From the NCBI GenBank assembly GCA_019787685.1, contig JAHNUO010000063.1, positions 1 through 64,000 on the forward strand: a stretch of DNA of 64,000 bases, given 5' to 3'. Position 1 is the stretch's first letter. Each line of letters begins with the position of its first letter. Positions 38,508-48,489 of this stretch are shown here, piece by piece. The notes under the pieces were generated by a model. The model was given only the letters and a program-made list of their open reading frames with translations. It searched no databases and was not told where the DNA came from. The translations under genes were made by a program, and so were the position numbers. Source of the DNA: Chiua virens (lineage: Eukaryota > Basidiomycota > Agaricomycetes > Boletales > Boletaceae).

Positions 38508-39142
38508 CTAACCTACCGAATCAATGATTTGCCTTGGGATGTTATTGGTTGGAAGTGGTCCCTTGAGAACATACTCCAACTCTGGTCGATTGCTGCTTTG
38601 ACGAATCTCCACTGCATTGTCCAATAATCCAAATGTCTCTTTCAGAGCTGGAACGCTTCCAGGAGGCACAGTCCCACTGAGCAAGATGACTTGCACACAT
38701 TGCTCTCATAGCTCTCTGACATGGGCAAGGGAGGAGCGGAAATCATGCGAGAGTAATGGGAGATGAGCTTCGTCAAACACCAGGCGAGTAATCGGAAGGT
38801 CTTCATTAAGTTTTGCAATTTGAGTACGCCATCCACCAGTTGCTGCTCGATTTGCAGACACAAGAATCAAATTGATGCCAGGATTGAGCTTTCCTCCATG
38901 AGTAGATGGATTATACTCCTGATAGGGAATGTTCATATCTTCCAGCTTTTGCTGCCAATCAGTCATCAGGGACCTCAATGGCAAGATGACAATGATGCCT
39001 GTGTTTGGTGATAGCTTGGCAGGAAGTATGGCTAGCATAGACTTTCCACCACCAGTCTTCAACATAGCAACCACATCTGTCTTGCGTTCAATGACAGCAA
39101 TAACAGCATGCTTTTGTTCATCTGAAATCCATTTAAAGGGAT
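38508..39142 (-). pseudogene. remnant of a RecQ-type DEAH helicase
   Basis: The minus strand encodes DPFKWISDEQKHAVIAVIER and KTDVVAMLKTGGGKSMLAIL (Walker A, TGGGKS). VILPLRSLMTDWQQKLEDM (motif Ia), ITRLVFDEAHLPLLSHDFR (DEAH box) and, after a frame change, VILLSGTVPPGS (motif III, SGT) follow. It stops before the second RecA domain, so only motifs I-III remain. The spacing fits the RecQ-like helicases that basidiomycetes carry in many, often subtelomeric or transposon-linked, copies. It is truncated on both sides: a 37-bp tandem duplication marks the upstream break, and a transposon-protein remnant follows. It is not functional. Confidence 0.7.
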
Positions 39143-39216
39143 CTAATCTAATTCAGAGGGGGTTAGACAGAGGTAAGACCTAATCTAATTCAGAGGGGGT
39201 TAGACAGAGGTAAGAC
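39143..39216. repeat. two tandem copies of a 37-bp unit
   Basis: The unit ctaatctaattcagaggggg + ttagacagaggtaagac occurs twice head-to-tail with no mismatch (39143-39179, 39180-39216). It lies exactly where the helicase similarity ends. One reading is a duplicated exon/intron border, since gtaagacc-like sequence is inside the unit. Confidence 0.9.
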
Positions 39217-39569
39217 CTAGAGGGTCGTCGGCCGGCGGGATGGGTCATCCTACCTGCCCACCTCCCAAACACTCTTTCTCCATCGGTGGCCGTGCTCTGG
39301 CGGTGGCCGTGCTCTTTCTCCCTTGGTGGCAGTGCTGTGGCAGTGCTCTGTGCCTTCTGAGACGGGCCAATACCCCTGCACTCCCTTGCGGCCATGTTCC
39401 ATCTTGCCTCTGCAAGTGGCTGTGAATCCTTTCATTCTGTGGCTGTGCAGTAGCTTGCATGGCCATACAATATGCTGTGGCAGTGCTCTGCTCCCTTGTG
39501 CCCATCCTATGCAAGTGGCTGTGCACAGTCATTGCTCACAGTCTGGGCCTCTATCCTAGGTGGCTGTGC
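39217..39569. repeat. degenerate minisatellite-like region (ggtggc/cagtgctctg units)
   Basis: Short units such as gtggccgtgctct, ggcagtgctctg and gtggctgtgca recur irregularly across this stretch. No coding signal is credible; the overlapping ORFs on both strands arise from the repeat. Confidence 0.6.
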
Positions 39570-40121
39570 AGTAAGCTTTCAGCATCAGACATGCTTTTCA
39601 ACACTTTTTGACATCAATGGCAATTCACCTTCTCCTGTCTTTCAACTCCTCTTTCTTTCACTACACTTTGAACAAATTCGTTACGATCTCAACATTTACC
39701 CCTCATACGGATTATGCTTTCAATTCTTTCCAAACGTTCATGCCTCATGTCAAGGCTGTCCACAGGATCATATCCTATTGGTCGCCACATATACACAGCA
39801 TTCTCTCATGCTGTCACCATCCATGACTCAATTCCTACACGTGTATTCACATGTTACTCATCATGACTCATAACCCGCCAGATGCCTGTGCAAGGCTATG
39901 CTCTTATCTATGACTCACCTTTGTTATCGTCCAATAGTATCTCTCTGTAGTTGACACTCAGATTAGAACTCCGACATCCATGTAGTATATAAACCCCATG
40001 AATTGAAGCCAGAGGACTCTAACAAAGTTCTCTTGGAGTTTTCGCCTCTTTGATTGAACATTCACATCCTCTCTCAGTCACTCGACAACTACTAGTTCAA
40101 TCTCTGTTCTAGGTTGTTTCA
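39570..40121 (+). mobile_element. diverged LTR of family C
   Basis: This stretch aligns in pieces to the solo LTR at 42645-43286. Shared parts are ctcatgtcaaggctgt...atcctattgg, a block with ctaacaaagttc, and the end ttctaggttgtttca. The left boundary is unclear; the right end is near 40121. It is followed by unrecognised sequence, so it is either a 5' LTR of a lost element or a solo LTR. Confidence 0.6.
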
Positions 40122-40559
40122 AAATTAATGTCAAGTCCTTGGGTTTATGCCCAGACTTGAGCAACTTGGTAAGTGAAATCTGGGGTACCTATGGTTGTAC
40201 TTGCACTTATACCCCATTCAAATAGGCATACCCCTTGACAGTACTTTTTTTTGAGATTCCCATGTCTCAAACAGACCTATTATTGTCTACAATCAAAACC
40301 TATCTTCCACATCAGCAAAACAACCCTTGGTCTGTCCAGTCTGGACAGAGCTGGACAAAAAGTAGACAAAATAATCTGCCTATAAACTTGTTCTCAGATT
40401 TTGACAGAGCAATCTTTACATCAAATGAAGCCATCTGACACAGGTTTCATGACCCTAGACATGACTTTGCTTGTGTGGTAAGCCCAGACTTTCAACAATG
40501 ATAAGGTGCTTCCACTGATGCTACACACTAATACACATGAACATCTTGTAGCAATGACT
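40122..40559. other. unassigned sequence between two LTRs
   Basis: No coding signal. It may be internal sequence of the element that owned the family C LTR at its left. The region has pyrimidine-rich tracts but no repeat that I can match elsewhere in the window. Confidence 0.35.
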
Positions 40560-41475
40560 TGTTACGATTCATCTTTTCTTTTCCTTTTCCTTTGATTTCT
40601 CTACGCTCCGTACTACAGGTACCAACCTACATTCAATCTGCAGGGCTTAACCCTTTGCCCTGTTTTCTTTTCTTTCTTTTGATCCAATTATGTGACTTCA
40701 GTCCAACCTGTTGATCTGTCTTTGCTTCCTTTCTTCCGCTTCCTTTGATCCACTAGGGATCGCCTTCATTTCTGCCCATCACTCCGATGGCTTTCACATT
40801 TACTATTTTGCTTTCATTCCACCTTCATTCTGTCCATCGCATATGTGCCATAGTACAACTCCTTTTGGCCCCTTGACTCGTTTCTGCTCTTCTTGGCCAA
40901 CCCTTTGCCCCCGCCTTACTATACATACAGTAACTCCAAAAACTGTTGCAATAACTAAATGCAACACATGACCCAAGGGCCATTTTGTAGCCAAGCGTGA
41001 GTACTATCTTTCATCCCACTAGACCTAAGCGAAACTCTTACCCCTGTTTGCAGTGCGCTTCGCGCACTGTGTTGCATTTAGTTATTGCAATGGTTTTTGG
41101 AGTCACTGTATATAAACCCACAGCGATACTCTATACTCCTTAGTCTTGATCTCCACAATCTAGCTGAGTATCTCTGCTCCTCCTTGGGCTTCACCTGAGC
41201 CATTCCTTCATCGCTGTGATCAATGTCCAGCTCCTCAGTCCACCCCGATCACAAGGGGCAGTCTTTGGTCCTTTGGGGTATAGATTCCCAACAGATGCTC
41301 TCAGCAACACCTGAGTTCTATCTTCGTCTCACTGGTAGCAATCCGCTGACCAGTACCTCTTTTTGAACTCTTCAGCGCACCACATATCAAGTGATGGTTG
41401 TTTGAGTTATTGCAGCCACTTGATACTTAATGGTTTTGTGGCTATGCTAGGCCCCTACCCAGGACTATCATAACA
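40560..41475 (+). mobile_element. 5' LTR (family B) of a Ty3/gypsy-type element
   Basis: It begins tgttacgattcatcttttc and ends ggactatcataaca, with 5'-TG...CA-3' ends and near-inverted termini (tgttatgat/atcataaca in the sister copy). It aligns in inverse orientation with 42182-43984. It carries a 181-bp miniature element (40928-41108). It has no target duplication with its right flank, as expected for a 5' LTR. The internal region with gag starts directly after 41475. Confidence 0.8.
40928..41108. mobile_element. 181-bp miniature inverted-repeat element with TA duplication
   Basis: Terminal inverted repeats of about 40 bp: cagtaactccaaaaactgtt at the left and, as reverse complement, cagtgactccaaaaaccatt at the right. 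They are followed inward by gcaataactaaatgcaacac on both arms. It is flanked by TA on each side. The sister LTR copy (minus, near 43830) lacks it at the corresponding place. TA duplication and CAGT ends fit a non-autonomous Tc1/mariner-type element. Confidence 0.85.
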
Positions 41476-42369
41476 AAAGATCAAGACTTGCTTCCTCAAG
41501 CCTGCCACTGTGTAGTTAGCTGCCCACCATTTCTTCGGGACGACCCCCTACTTGTCCAACCCTCAACCCTAGTTGGAGTCTCTGGACATATAACACCCCT
41601 TTATCTGATTTATCTGACAATAGCCCTGAACCCTCCTCACCTTCTTCTGAACTCCAGGAGAATGACATCAATATACTACATGTTGACCACTCTGAAGATG
41701 AAGATGAAACTGAATATCTTATCACCTCACTCAACATACCAAGTCTCGCTTCCTTCACATCACCTACGACCCCAAGGAATCCTATTCCCGGACCAACATC
41801 AATTCGACACCTGGCCATCGTATACACTCCTGCATCACTCCCACTATCCACCACCTTGTCCACTAGCAACATGTCTAGTAAAGCTGTCGAGCTTCATCTC
41901 AGAAAACCCTCTACCTTTGATGGGTTCTATGACCATGTCATACCTTGGTTGAACAATGTGGCCACATACCTATTCGTCAATGACTCCATGTATGACACTG
42001 ATAACAAATGTGTCACCTTTGCCCTTTCATTTATGATGGAAGGATCAGCTAGGACTTGGGGGTGGACACATTCCATGCCAAATCCATCCCTCTCTGCTCC
42101 TTCAGGAGCTAGACTGACTGGGAGACAGAGTTCCAAAAGGACTTTGAACACCACGACACCATCGCCTGGCTCTCTACTACCTGTTATGATAGTCCCGGGA
42201 TAGGGCCTAGCGTAACCACAAAAGTGCACTAAGTATCAAGTGGCTGCGATAAACTCAAACAACCACCACTTGATATGTGGTGCACTGAAGAGTTCAAAGA
42301 GGGGTACTGGTCAGCGGATTGCTACCAGTGAGATGAAGGTACATAGAACTCAGGCGTTGCTAAGAGCAT

Positions 42370-43673
42370 TGTAAGGAATAGATATTCCTTGTGCTTGTAA
42401 AGCACATTCCCACCACTCACTGTCATCATCTGAATCCAAATCTGAACCAACCATCCACTCGAATCTGCTGTTATTTGCTTGATCATATGCGTGAACTCAT
42501 CTGGATTGCTGTATCCACGCACATTTTGCCTCAGACTCTTTTATTTTATTTTTATTGCTCCTTCTTCATACTTAGCATTGGCTAGACCATGTCATGCAGC
42601 CCTTGCAGGAACATTCAGGTGCCTCTCAAACTTTATACTGTATGTGTTACAATCACGTTTCACATTATTCTTTCGCCTTCCTACTCAACGCTCTCATCCA
42701 CCATACAAAGATACACAATATCTATTATGGCATATATTGCCTCATGCCAAGGCTATACTCAGGACCTTATCCTATTGGCCACTTCATTATGACTCACTAT
42801 GATTCATTATTAGACACGTGTTATCTCACGATGTCATAACCCATGCACAACACACGTGTATTCACACGTTATCTCTTATCTATGATTCCCTATGACTCAT
42901 ATCTATTATTAAAGCAGTGCTTATCTCATAACATGCTTATACCGCATTGTTACAGCATTGTTTCCTTATGTCTTTATCTATGACTCACATACATGCAGAT
43001 ACCTCATGTTACCTCACCTTATCCACCAATCAGGACACTCATACTTATCTATGTATTCATACTCCGATTGTAGCTCCGCTTGTACTTTTAGTATATAAGA
43101 CTTGAATGCAGCACCAAGGGAACTCTAACAAAGTTCACCTTTGGTTTTCCCCCATTGTCTCTCATAGACGGATCACCTCTGTAGTTCTCGCCTCACTCGT
43201 TAGACTCACTTGCATTCAACCCTTACACTGACCACTACAACCACTCGCAAGTAACTCATAGTCTACGTTTGTTCTAGGTTGTTACAGTATGAAAACCTTC
43301 TTTTTTTATTATTATCCTTACTTAGGACGAGTCTGAGTCTGAGGGTATTCCCAAGGACTATAAAACTCACTGTATTGACAAAATACAGAAGCTTTTGCCT
43401 GTGTGCATCTGTCTCACATCACTTTCGGTCGATGTTCATTTTCTCTCACTCTCCTTGTGTTTTCTCGATCCGGATTTGGACTGCCGTGTCCGCTTTTCCA
43501 TCCGTTTTAATCCGGATTTGCCCTGGATTCATCTAGGACTACTCAAAAACCATTTCTTGTCATTCACCAACTCAGTGTTGTCCCTGGGTCGAACAGAATT
43601 GAATTCCTTCACCCTCTTTTCATTCTTTCAATCCCCCTGAGTATTGTACTACAGCCAGGATTTATTATCTTCA
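42370..43673 (+). mobile_element. solo LTR (family A) inside the family B solo LTR
   Basis: It starts tgtaaggaatagatattcc and ends ttattatcttca, flanked by the 4-bp duplication GCAT (42366-42369 and 43674-43677). It matches, in inverse orientation, the intact family A LTR at 49808-50422. It is split by a family C solo LTR (42645-43286). Its own length is about 657 bp. Confidence 0.88.
42645..43286 (+). mobile_element. solo LTR (family C) inside the family A LTR
   Basis: 642 bp, starting tgttacaatc and ending aggttgttaca, flanked by the 5-bp duplication GTATG (42640-42644 and 43287-43291). The uninterrupted family A copy at 49808-50422 shows the empty site. It contains a TATA-like tatataagac near 43091, and a diverged relative lies at 39570-40121. 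It is the youngest of the three nested insertions. Confidence 0.9.
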
Positions 43674-45249
43674 GCATCCTGTTTGGAATCTATACCTGAA
43701 GGACTGAGGAGCTGGACGTTGATTGCAGCGACGAAGGGATGGCTTAGGTTAAGCTCAAGGAGTGAGCAGAGATACTCAGCGTAAGATTGTGGAGATCAAG
43801 ACTAAGGAATACAGAGTATCACTGTGGGTATTTACACATAGGGGAGTGAGCACGGACCAGGTCCAAAAGGGTGGCCAGGAAGAGCAGAACTAATCAAAGG
43901 GCCAAAAGGAGACGGTACAGGGCAGGAGTAGTACCAAGCATAGTGAAATTGAAGTAAAAGAGAAGAAAAGAATAAATCATAACACTACCTGGGTAACCTG
44001 CAATGAGGATGTACCTTCGTATATCTCCTCATTCTGCAACAAGGTATCCACTGCCACCCTCACTGGATTGGACTCTGTTCTGATCAACTTCTTTTCCACC
44101 AGCCTGAGCCTCCACCCTTCACTTATGTGCAGGATCCAGGGGATAGACACTGTACCCACAACCATCAACAAGTGGTACACCCAGGCCATCCATTTCAAGA
44201 CACAGTGGGAGTGCACTAACGAAATTGCTCGTCACAACAAGAAACTCACTGCCACTGTCATCTTCCATGACTCTTCTTTGCCTTCCTGTAAAAAGGAATG
44301 TGACCTCAATGCTATGGACATGGACTTAATCCATGTTACCAAGATGACTGATGCTGAGTGCAAGCAATGCATTGACAAGAACCTCTGCTTCCAGGTCACT
44401 GCACCTCCTCTTGCCCCAGTCTTCACAACCAACTTCCTCTTGCTCTGCTTCCACCCCCAACAAACAGGTCCAAAAGGCCAAGGCCAAACCTGAACCTATC
44501 CCTGCTTTGCAAGAGGTAGAGGATGATGATGACAACTCCATGTCCCCTGAACCTATCATGGGTTTTTAAGGAGGAAGACTGATTTGATGCTGGTATCTTC
44601 CCACTCTCACACCCATGTATTAGTAGCTGAGTTGGCATCACAATCTATGCAGATCCCCCCCATTTAGGTTGAATGCAACTGCTACCTTGGAAGATGTCAA
44701 CACCCATGCCCTTATTGACTTTGGGGCTGGGATCAACTGCATTAACTGGCACTTTGTCCAGAAGAACCAGTTCCTCAAGGAACGTCTTCCAAAACCTATC
44801 CCAGTTTGGAACATCAATGCTACTGTACCTTGAACAAGAATGGTGACATCAAGTTCACCACCACCCTCTAGATTGCTCTTGGCAGAGTACTCCAGCACAT
44901 TAAGTTCCACATTATCCACTGTGGTTCTGAAAACATGATCCTAGGCCTACCCTAGCTCAAAGCAACCAACCTGATCATTGATTGGGTTGCCAAAACCATC
45001 ACCATCACCTCCCCAGAACCCAATGAACCCCCTGTCACCACCAATGAACCCTGCCACTCTATCAAACTCGCACACCCCCCGCTAATTCTCCTGACCCACC
45101 ACATCGATGTCAATCCCATCTGGGACAGCAAAATCTATGACTACCTCAGTGCCAAAACTGGGCATTGTTTCATAATCCAATCTGTACAACACTCCATGAA
45201 CCACATCATGCATGTGAGTCAACACTTCATGCAGACCACTCTACTATAG

Positions 45250-46000
45250 AAGCTCACCAATGCTACTGCCCTTGTGGCTGCAGCTACCAAAGCCAAGGTT
45301 GCTCTCCCTTCGGAATACTTGGAATTCAGAATCTGGTGTGTTGTTCACCCAGAAATGATTGCAGAGCGCTTCTTCTGGGTTATGAGGGGGTTCCTGCTTG
45401 GCCCAGTTGACTTCTTTGCCAGTGGGTGCTTTTTTCGTCGATGGAAGGATGAAGCAAGTCACTGTAAGGCCCTGTCAATCCTGGTCTGTGGAGACCTTTG
45501 TGCATGAGATATGTTTGGTTGGATTGAAGGATTTCAGCGTGGGAACTGTGAATTCACTGGTGTGTGCAGTAGCAAAGAAGATGGTGGTGAGACAGGCGAA
45601 AACAGCTACATGCAGGGGTGTGGATAGGTCTAACTGTGCCCATATAGCTACTATGGTTGCTAGGGTGTATGGTTCACACGGAGGACACTTGGAGGATGGT
45701 GGGGCAAGGTTGTGGGCAGCTTTGTAAAGAAGGTTGGTTTCTTTCTTGTTGATGTCCCATAGGAGCCCATGGATGTCATGCCATGCTTGGATTGTGTTGA
45801 TGTAGTTGATGACAGTGGAAGGGGCATAAGTCCCGGCTAACTGCACGATGAATGTAGACATTACATCTGCTGCCACCGGTGCTCACTCCTCTTCCAGAAT
45901 GGATTTAAAGTCGCAGAAAGTATGGAATATGAGAAGTCCTGAGCTGTATGTCTCCTTCGTGGAGTCGGCCCAAGCATACGGAATTATGCTGAAATAGGTG
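45250..46000 (-). pseudogene. tyrosine recombinase domain of the YR retrotransposon
   Basis: The minus strand reads TFIVQLAGTYAPSTVINYIN, then AWHDIHGLLW, TLATIVAIWAQLDLSTPLHV and FACLTTIFFATAHTSEFTVP. After a frame change come VTCFILPSTKKAPTGKEVNW and CNHFWVNNT. The SAM-like N-terminal part and the strand with T-S-E-F (in place of G-x-R-x-S-E) resemble the recombinases of basidiomycete YR retrotransposons. The expected catalytic Arg in that helix appears changed to His (ATAHTSEF). The domain is broken near 45480. Confidence 0.65.
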
Positions 46001-46379
46001 TTGAGTATCCTCGGGCTGCAGTGGATGTTGGAGTGTGCACATACAAAGTGGTTTCCACATTAGGAGGTGGTCCTTGGCTGTGCAGTGTGGACAGAGAGTG
46101 AAGGAAAGAGGCTACATGCCCCATGCTTGTGGGGACTCACCATCACCAGTTGTGGAATTAGATGGTGGGGGTCCCAGGGCTGGTCAGGGCTGGTGGTGGT
46201 GCTCTTTGCTCTGTGAGGGCTCGCGCTAGCAAGGTGGTGCATGTCGCTTCACTAGAAGTGCTTCCAGGTTGTGGGCATGCCTGGGGATTTGAAAGCTTTT
46301 GGATGGATGGTGTTTATGAGGCAGGGTGGGTCATGGAGGTGTGGGGTAAGGTCACTTGGGATGTCGATGGAGGGGAGAA

Positions 46380-46971
46380 GTAAATCGAGGGAGGGGTAAA
46401 TGCTGCGTGAAAGAGGGTCAGCTAGGTTCCCACTGCTGGGCACATACTGCATGATGATGTAGCAATCTCGGTGTATGAGCTCCAGTATAAGCCACTTGAA
46501 AATGCTGTTGACCTGCTTGTTCCTACTGCGGCCTCACTACCAGGCTTCAATCATGCCCTGGTTGTCCCCATATATGAGAATGGTACTGTGGGGGTGAATG
46601 AAGTGGAGAAGAGTGTGGGTGAGGAGCTCAAAGCCGACTGCCTCTGCCCAGCCAATATCACGGCCATCCTGGTTCCAGCCGTTACATAGTGTCCATGCCC
46701 ACCACCTGTTTTGAATGGTGATTCTAATTCTGATGGATGAGCTGGCATCTGAGAAGGCATGCAGATTGATAAAGATACAGGTTTGATGAATTGGGATGGG
46801 AGCAGGAGGGGCTTGTGTTGCCAGGCAAGTTTCCCACCAGTACATGTCATCTTGAGTGCTTTTAGAAGGGGTGCATGAGACAAAGGGTTTGCTCCAGTCA
46901 CTCCTAAGCAACTCTGAGGAGTAAGTGTACCCCACTTGCACAAGTCTATCTCTGGGGTACTCCAGAGACAC
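46380..46971 (-). pseudogene. RNase H domain of the YR retrotransposon
   Basis: The minus strand encodes FINLHAFSDASSSIRIRITI (first catalytic Asp in FSDAS), DIGWAEAVGFELLTHTLLHF (Glu helix), ILIYGDNQGMIEAW (catalytic Asp in GDNQ) and, further on, MQYVPSSGNLADPLSRS (Asp in N-x-A-D-P-L-S-R). This is the standard retroelement RNase H set. The frame is interrupted between these blocks. Confidence 0.75.
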
Positions 46972-46979
46972 TCAGAGTT

Positions 46980-47295
46980 GACGTGCACACCCAGACTTTC
47001 TATTCCTTTAGTTCTTCTCCTTTCAGACTCACTTATTTTAGGTTTAGAGTTCTCTATCTTATTCAAGCATAGCTCCACCCATAGGTATTTATTCAAACCT
47101 TCATCTTTTTCACTCCTCAGTCATTTGCTACCATCTTGGGCAGTGGCTGAGGTGAGTCTCTAATCATTGCATTGTTATTACCTTACTCATTCATGTAGTG
47201 GGCATATCCTACCCTTACTTAGGTAAATACATCAGTCATTTGCTACCACCTTGGGCAGTGACTGAGTGGGCATATCCTGCCCTTACTTAGATTTT
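46980..47295. repeat. unrelated insert with internal duplication between RT and RNase H
   Basis: No retroelement coding is seen here. Two imperfect copies of a block occur: tcagtcatttgctacca(t/c) + cttgggcagtg and gtgggcatatcctrcccttacttag. The first copy spans about 47117-47222 with a spacer, the second 47233-47292 without it. It may be an end fragment of another element. Confidence 0.55.
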
Positions 47296-47319
47296 GACAC
47301 CACGAAGGTTGCAAGCATT

Positions 47320-48410
47320 GCTTCTAGGTTGGCGAGATGTAGTCACCCTTCTGGGAATATTTGTGACATGTGTACAAGCTTGCTGAGTAACTTCTGGACC
47401 TCGTGGAGTGTGTGAGCACACTTAGAAGTCCAGTCCTGCAGGGCTGCTAAATACTTGACCTGCTTGGATTCCGCTAGTCTAACTGTGTGGTTCTCGAGAT
47501 CCCACGTAAAGCCAATGAAGGTTGGGGCTGATGAGAAAGAAAATGTGGTCAATGTCCAGTAAATCATACATGAAGGGGTTTTCTGGGTCAGTGTGCTCAC
47601 TGTTCCTTGCAGAGATAAGATCTCACAAAGGAAAAGTACAATCTTCATCATACTCCTTGTGTGAACCATCTGGTAACTGTTTCCCTTTGAACCAGAAATG
47701 ACCACCCTGTACTGATGGCCCATTGTGAACTGCAATTTGTTCTGCTGTTTTAAGTCATACATTGTTGTATTCATGCAAATGCGTCTGTGGGATGCACAGG
47801 AAAAGGTGATCATCCACCCATCGCAGGATTGGTCCCATGCCTAAAAAATGCATGATATCTGCTCCTGCACTGGCAAGGTTGCCATAGATGCCTGCTGAAG
47901 GGGTGAAACCAAAACAAAGTGCAGTGTCAATAGTAAAGTGTGATTCTGATAAGCAGACTACTAGACCATGCCACTGTGATGGGTGTACAGGGACAGTATG
48001 GTAAGCCTCAGCTACATCTCTGACAGCACCTTGAGATCCTGGTGATAGGGAAGCAAGGAGTAAAGCTACTATGGGGAAAGTACATCCGGTGACATGGCTG
48101 CATTAATGGATTTGACCTGCATTGGACCTGAACTTCTCAGATGTGACAAGTCTTGAATCATGCAATATTTTCCAGGTTTACCTGGCTTGGGTATCAGGGA
48201 GAGAGATGAGGTTTGAAAGTGCCCAATGACCTGATGCACCTCCAGTAGAGTGAGGGGACCTATGTACTGCTTTTTCGCAAACTCTTTGTCCAAAATGTCA
48301 TTAAAAATGTCTTTGTATTGTAGGGTGGAGGGGTGATTGGGGGGGGCATATGTTATAGACAAGGCTAGGACTGAAGCACAAAAGCCATGGGCTAAGCCTT
48401 TGACCATGGT
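47320..48410 (-). pseudogene. reverse transcriptase domain of the YR retrotransposon
   Basis: The minus strand reads TSSLSLIPKPGKPGKYCMIQ and DLSHLRSSG (fingers), KSINAAM, then RDVAEAYHTVPVHPSQWHGL (motif A with the first catalytic Asp in V-A-E replaced context), CFGFTPSAGIYGNLASAGAD (motif B-like) and PILRWVDDHLFLCIP (motif C; the catalytic pair is V-D-D). LSKLVHMSQIFPEG lies in the thumb/connection region near 47343. Several frame changes occur. Confidence 0.7.
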
Positions 48411-48489
48411 CAGGTATCATGATAGCAGCCTTGCCTTTGTAAGGAAGGCTTGCCATGCTTGTGGATTATATGATGTTGTCGCCCTCTCG

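Larger units (their letters stand above)
42182..43984 (-). mobile_element. solo LTR (family B, antisense) inserted in the gag of its relative
   Basis: On the plus strand it begins tgttatgatagtcccggg and ends aataaatcataaca, i.e. the inverse of the 5' LTR at 40560-41475. It is flanked by a perfect 5-bp target duplication, CTACC (42177-42181 and 43985-43989). The gag reading resumes on the right flank. It is interrupted by an LTR of family A (42370-43673), so its own length is about 495 bp. Confidence 0.88.
41476..45160 (+). mobile_element. internal region of a broken Ty3/gypsy-type retrotransposon (gag and protease remnants)
   Basis: Gag begins near 41870 (MSSKAVELHLRKPSTFDG) and continues to 42181 with WLNNVATYLFVNDSMYDT and SARTW. 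It resumes after the inserted LTR at about 43990 with CNKVSTATLTGLDSVLINFF and INKWYTQAIHFKTQWECTNE. Near 44350-44400 come the remains of a zinc-knuckle region (ECKQCIDKNLCFQ). At 44670-45060 a retropepsin-like stretch follows (NTHALIDFGAGINCINWHFV), where the usual D-S/T-G is D-F-G. Stops and frame changes are frequent. No reverse transcriptase or integrase of this element remains; similarity ends where the tyrosine-recombinase element begins. A dead copy. Confidence 0.7.

Noticed and set aside
39240..39560. Possible CRISPR-like or satellite array in the ggtggc/cagtgctctg region
   Set aside because: Units are irregular in length and spacing with no conserved repeat and spacer pattern. A degenerate minisatellite explains it better.
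40560..41475. The pair of family B LTRs as the two ends of one element (40560-43984)
   Set aside because: They are in inverse orientation and the right one has its own perfect target duplication inside gag, so it is a separate insertion.
43279..43640. ORFs of 81-85 codons within LTR family A
   Set aside because: The same ORFs appear in the inverted copy at 49850-50100 because both are LTR sequence. They are not genes.
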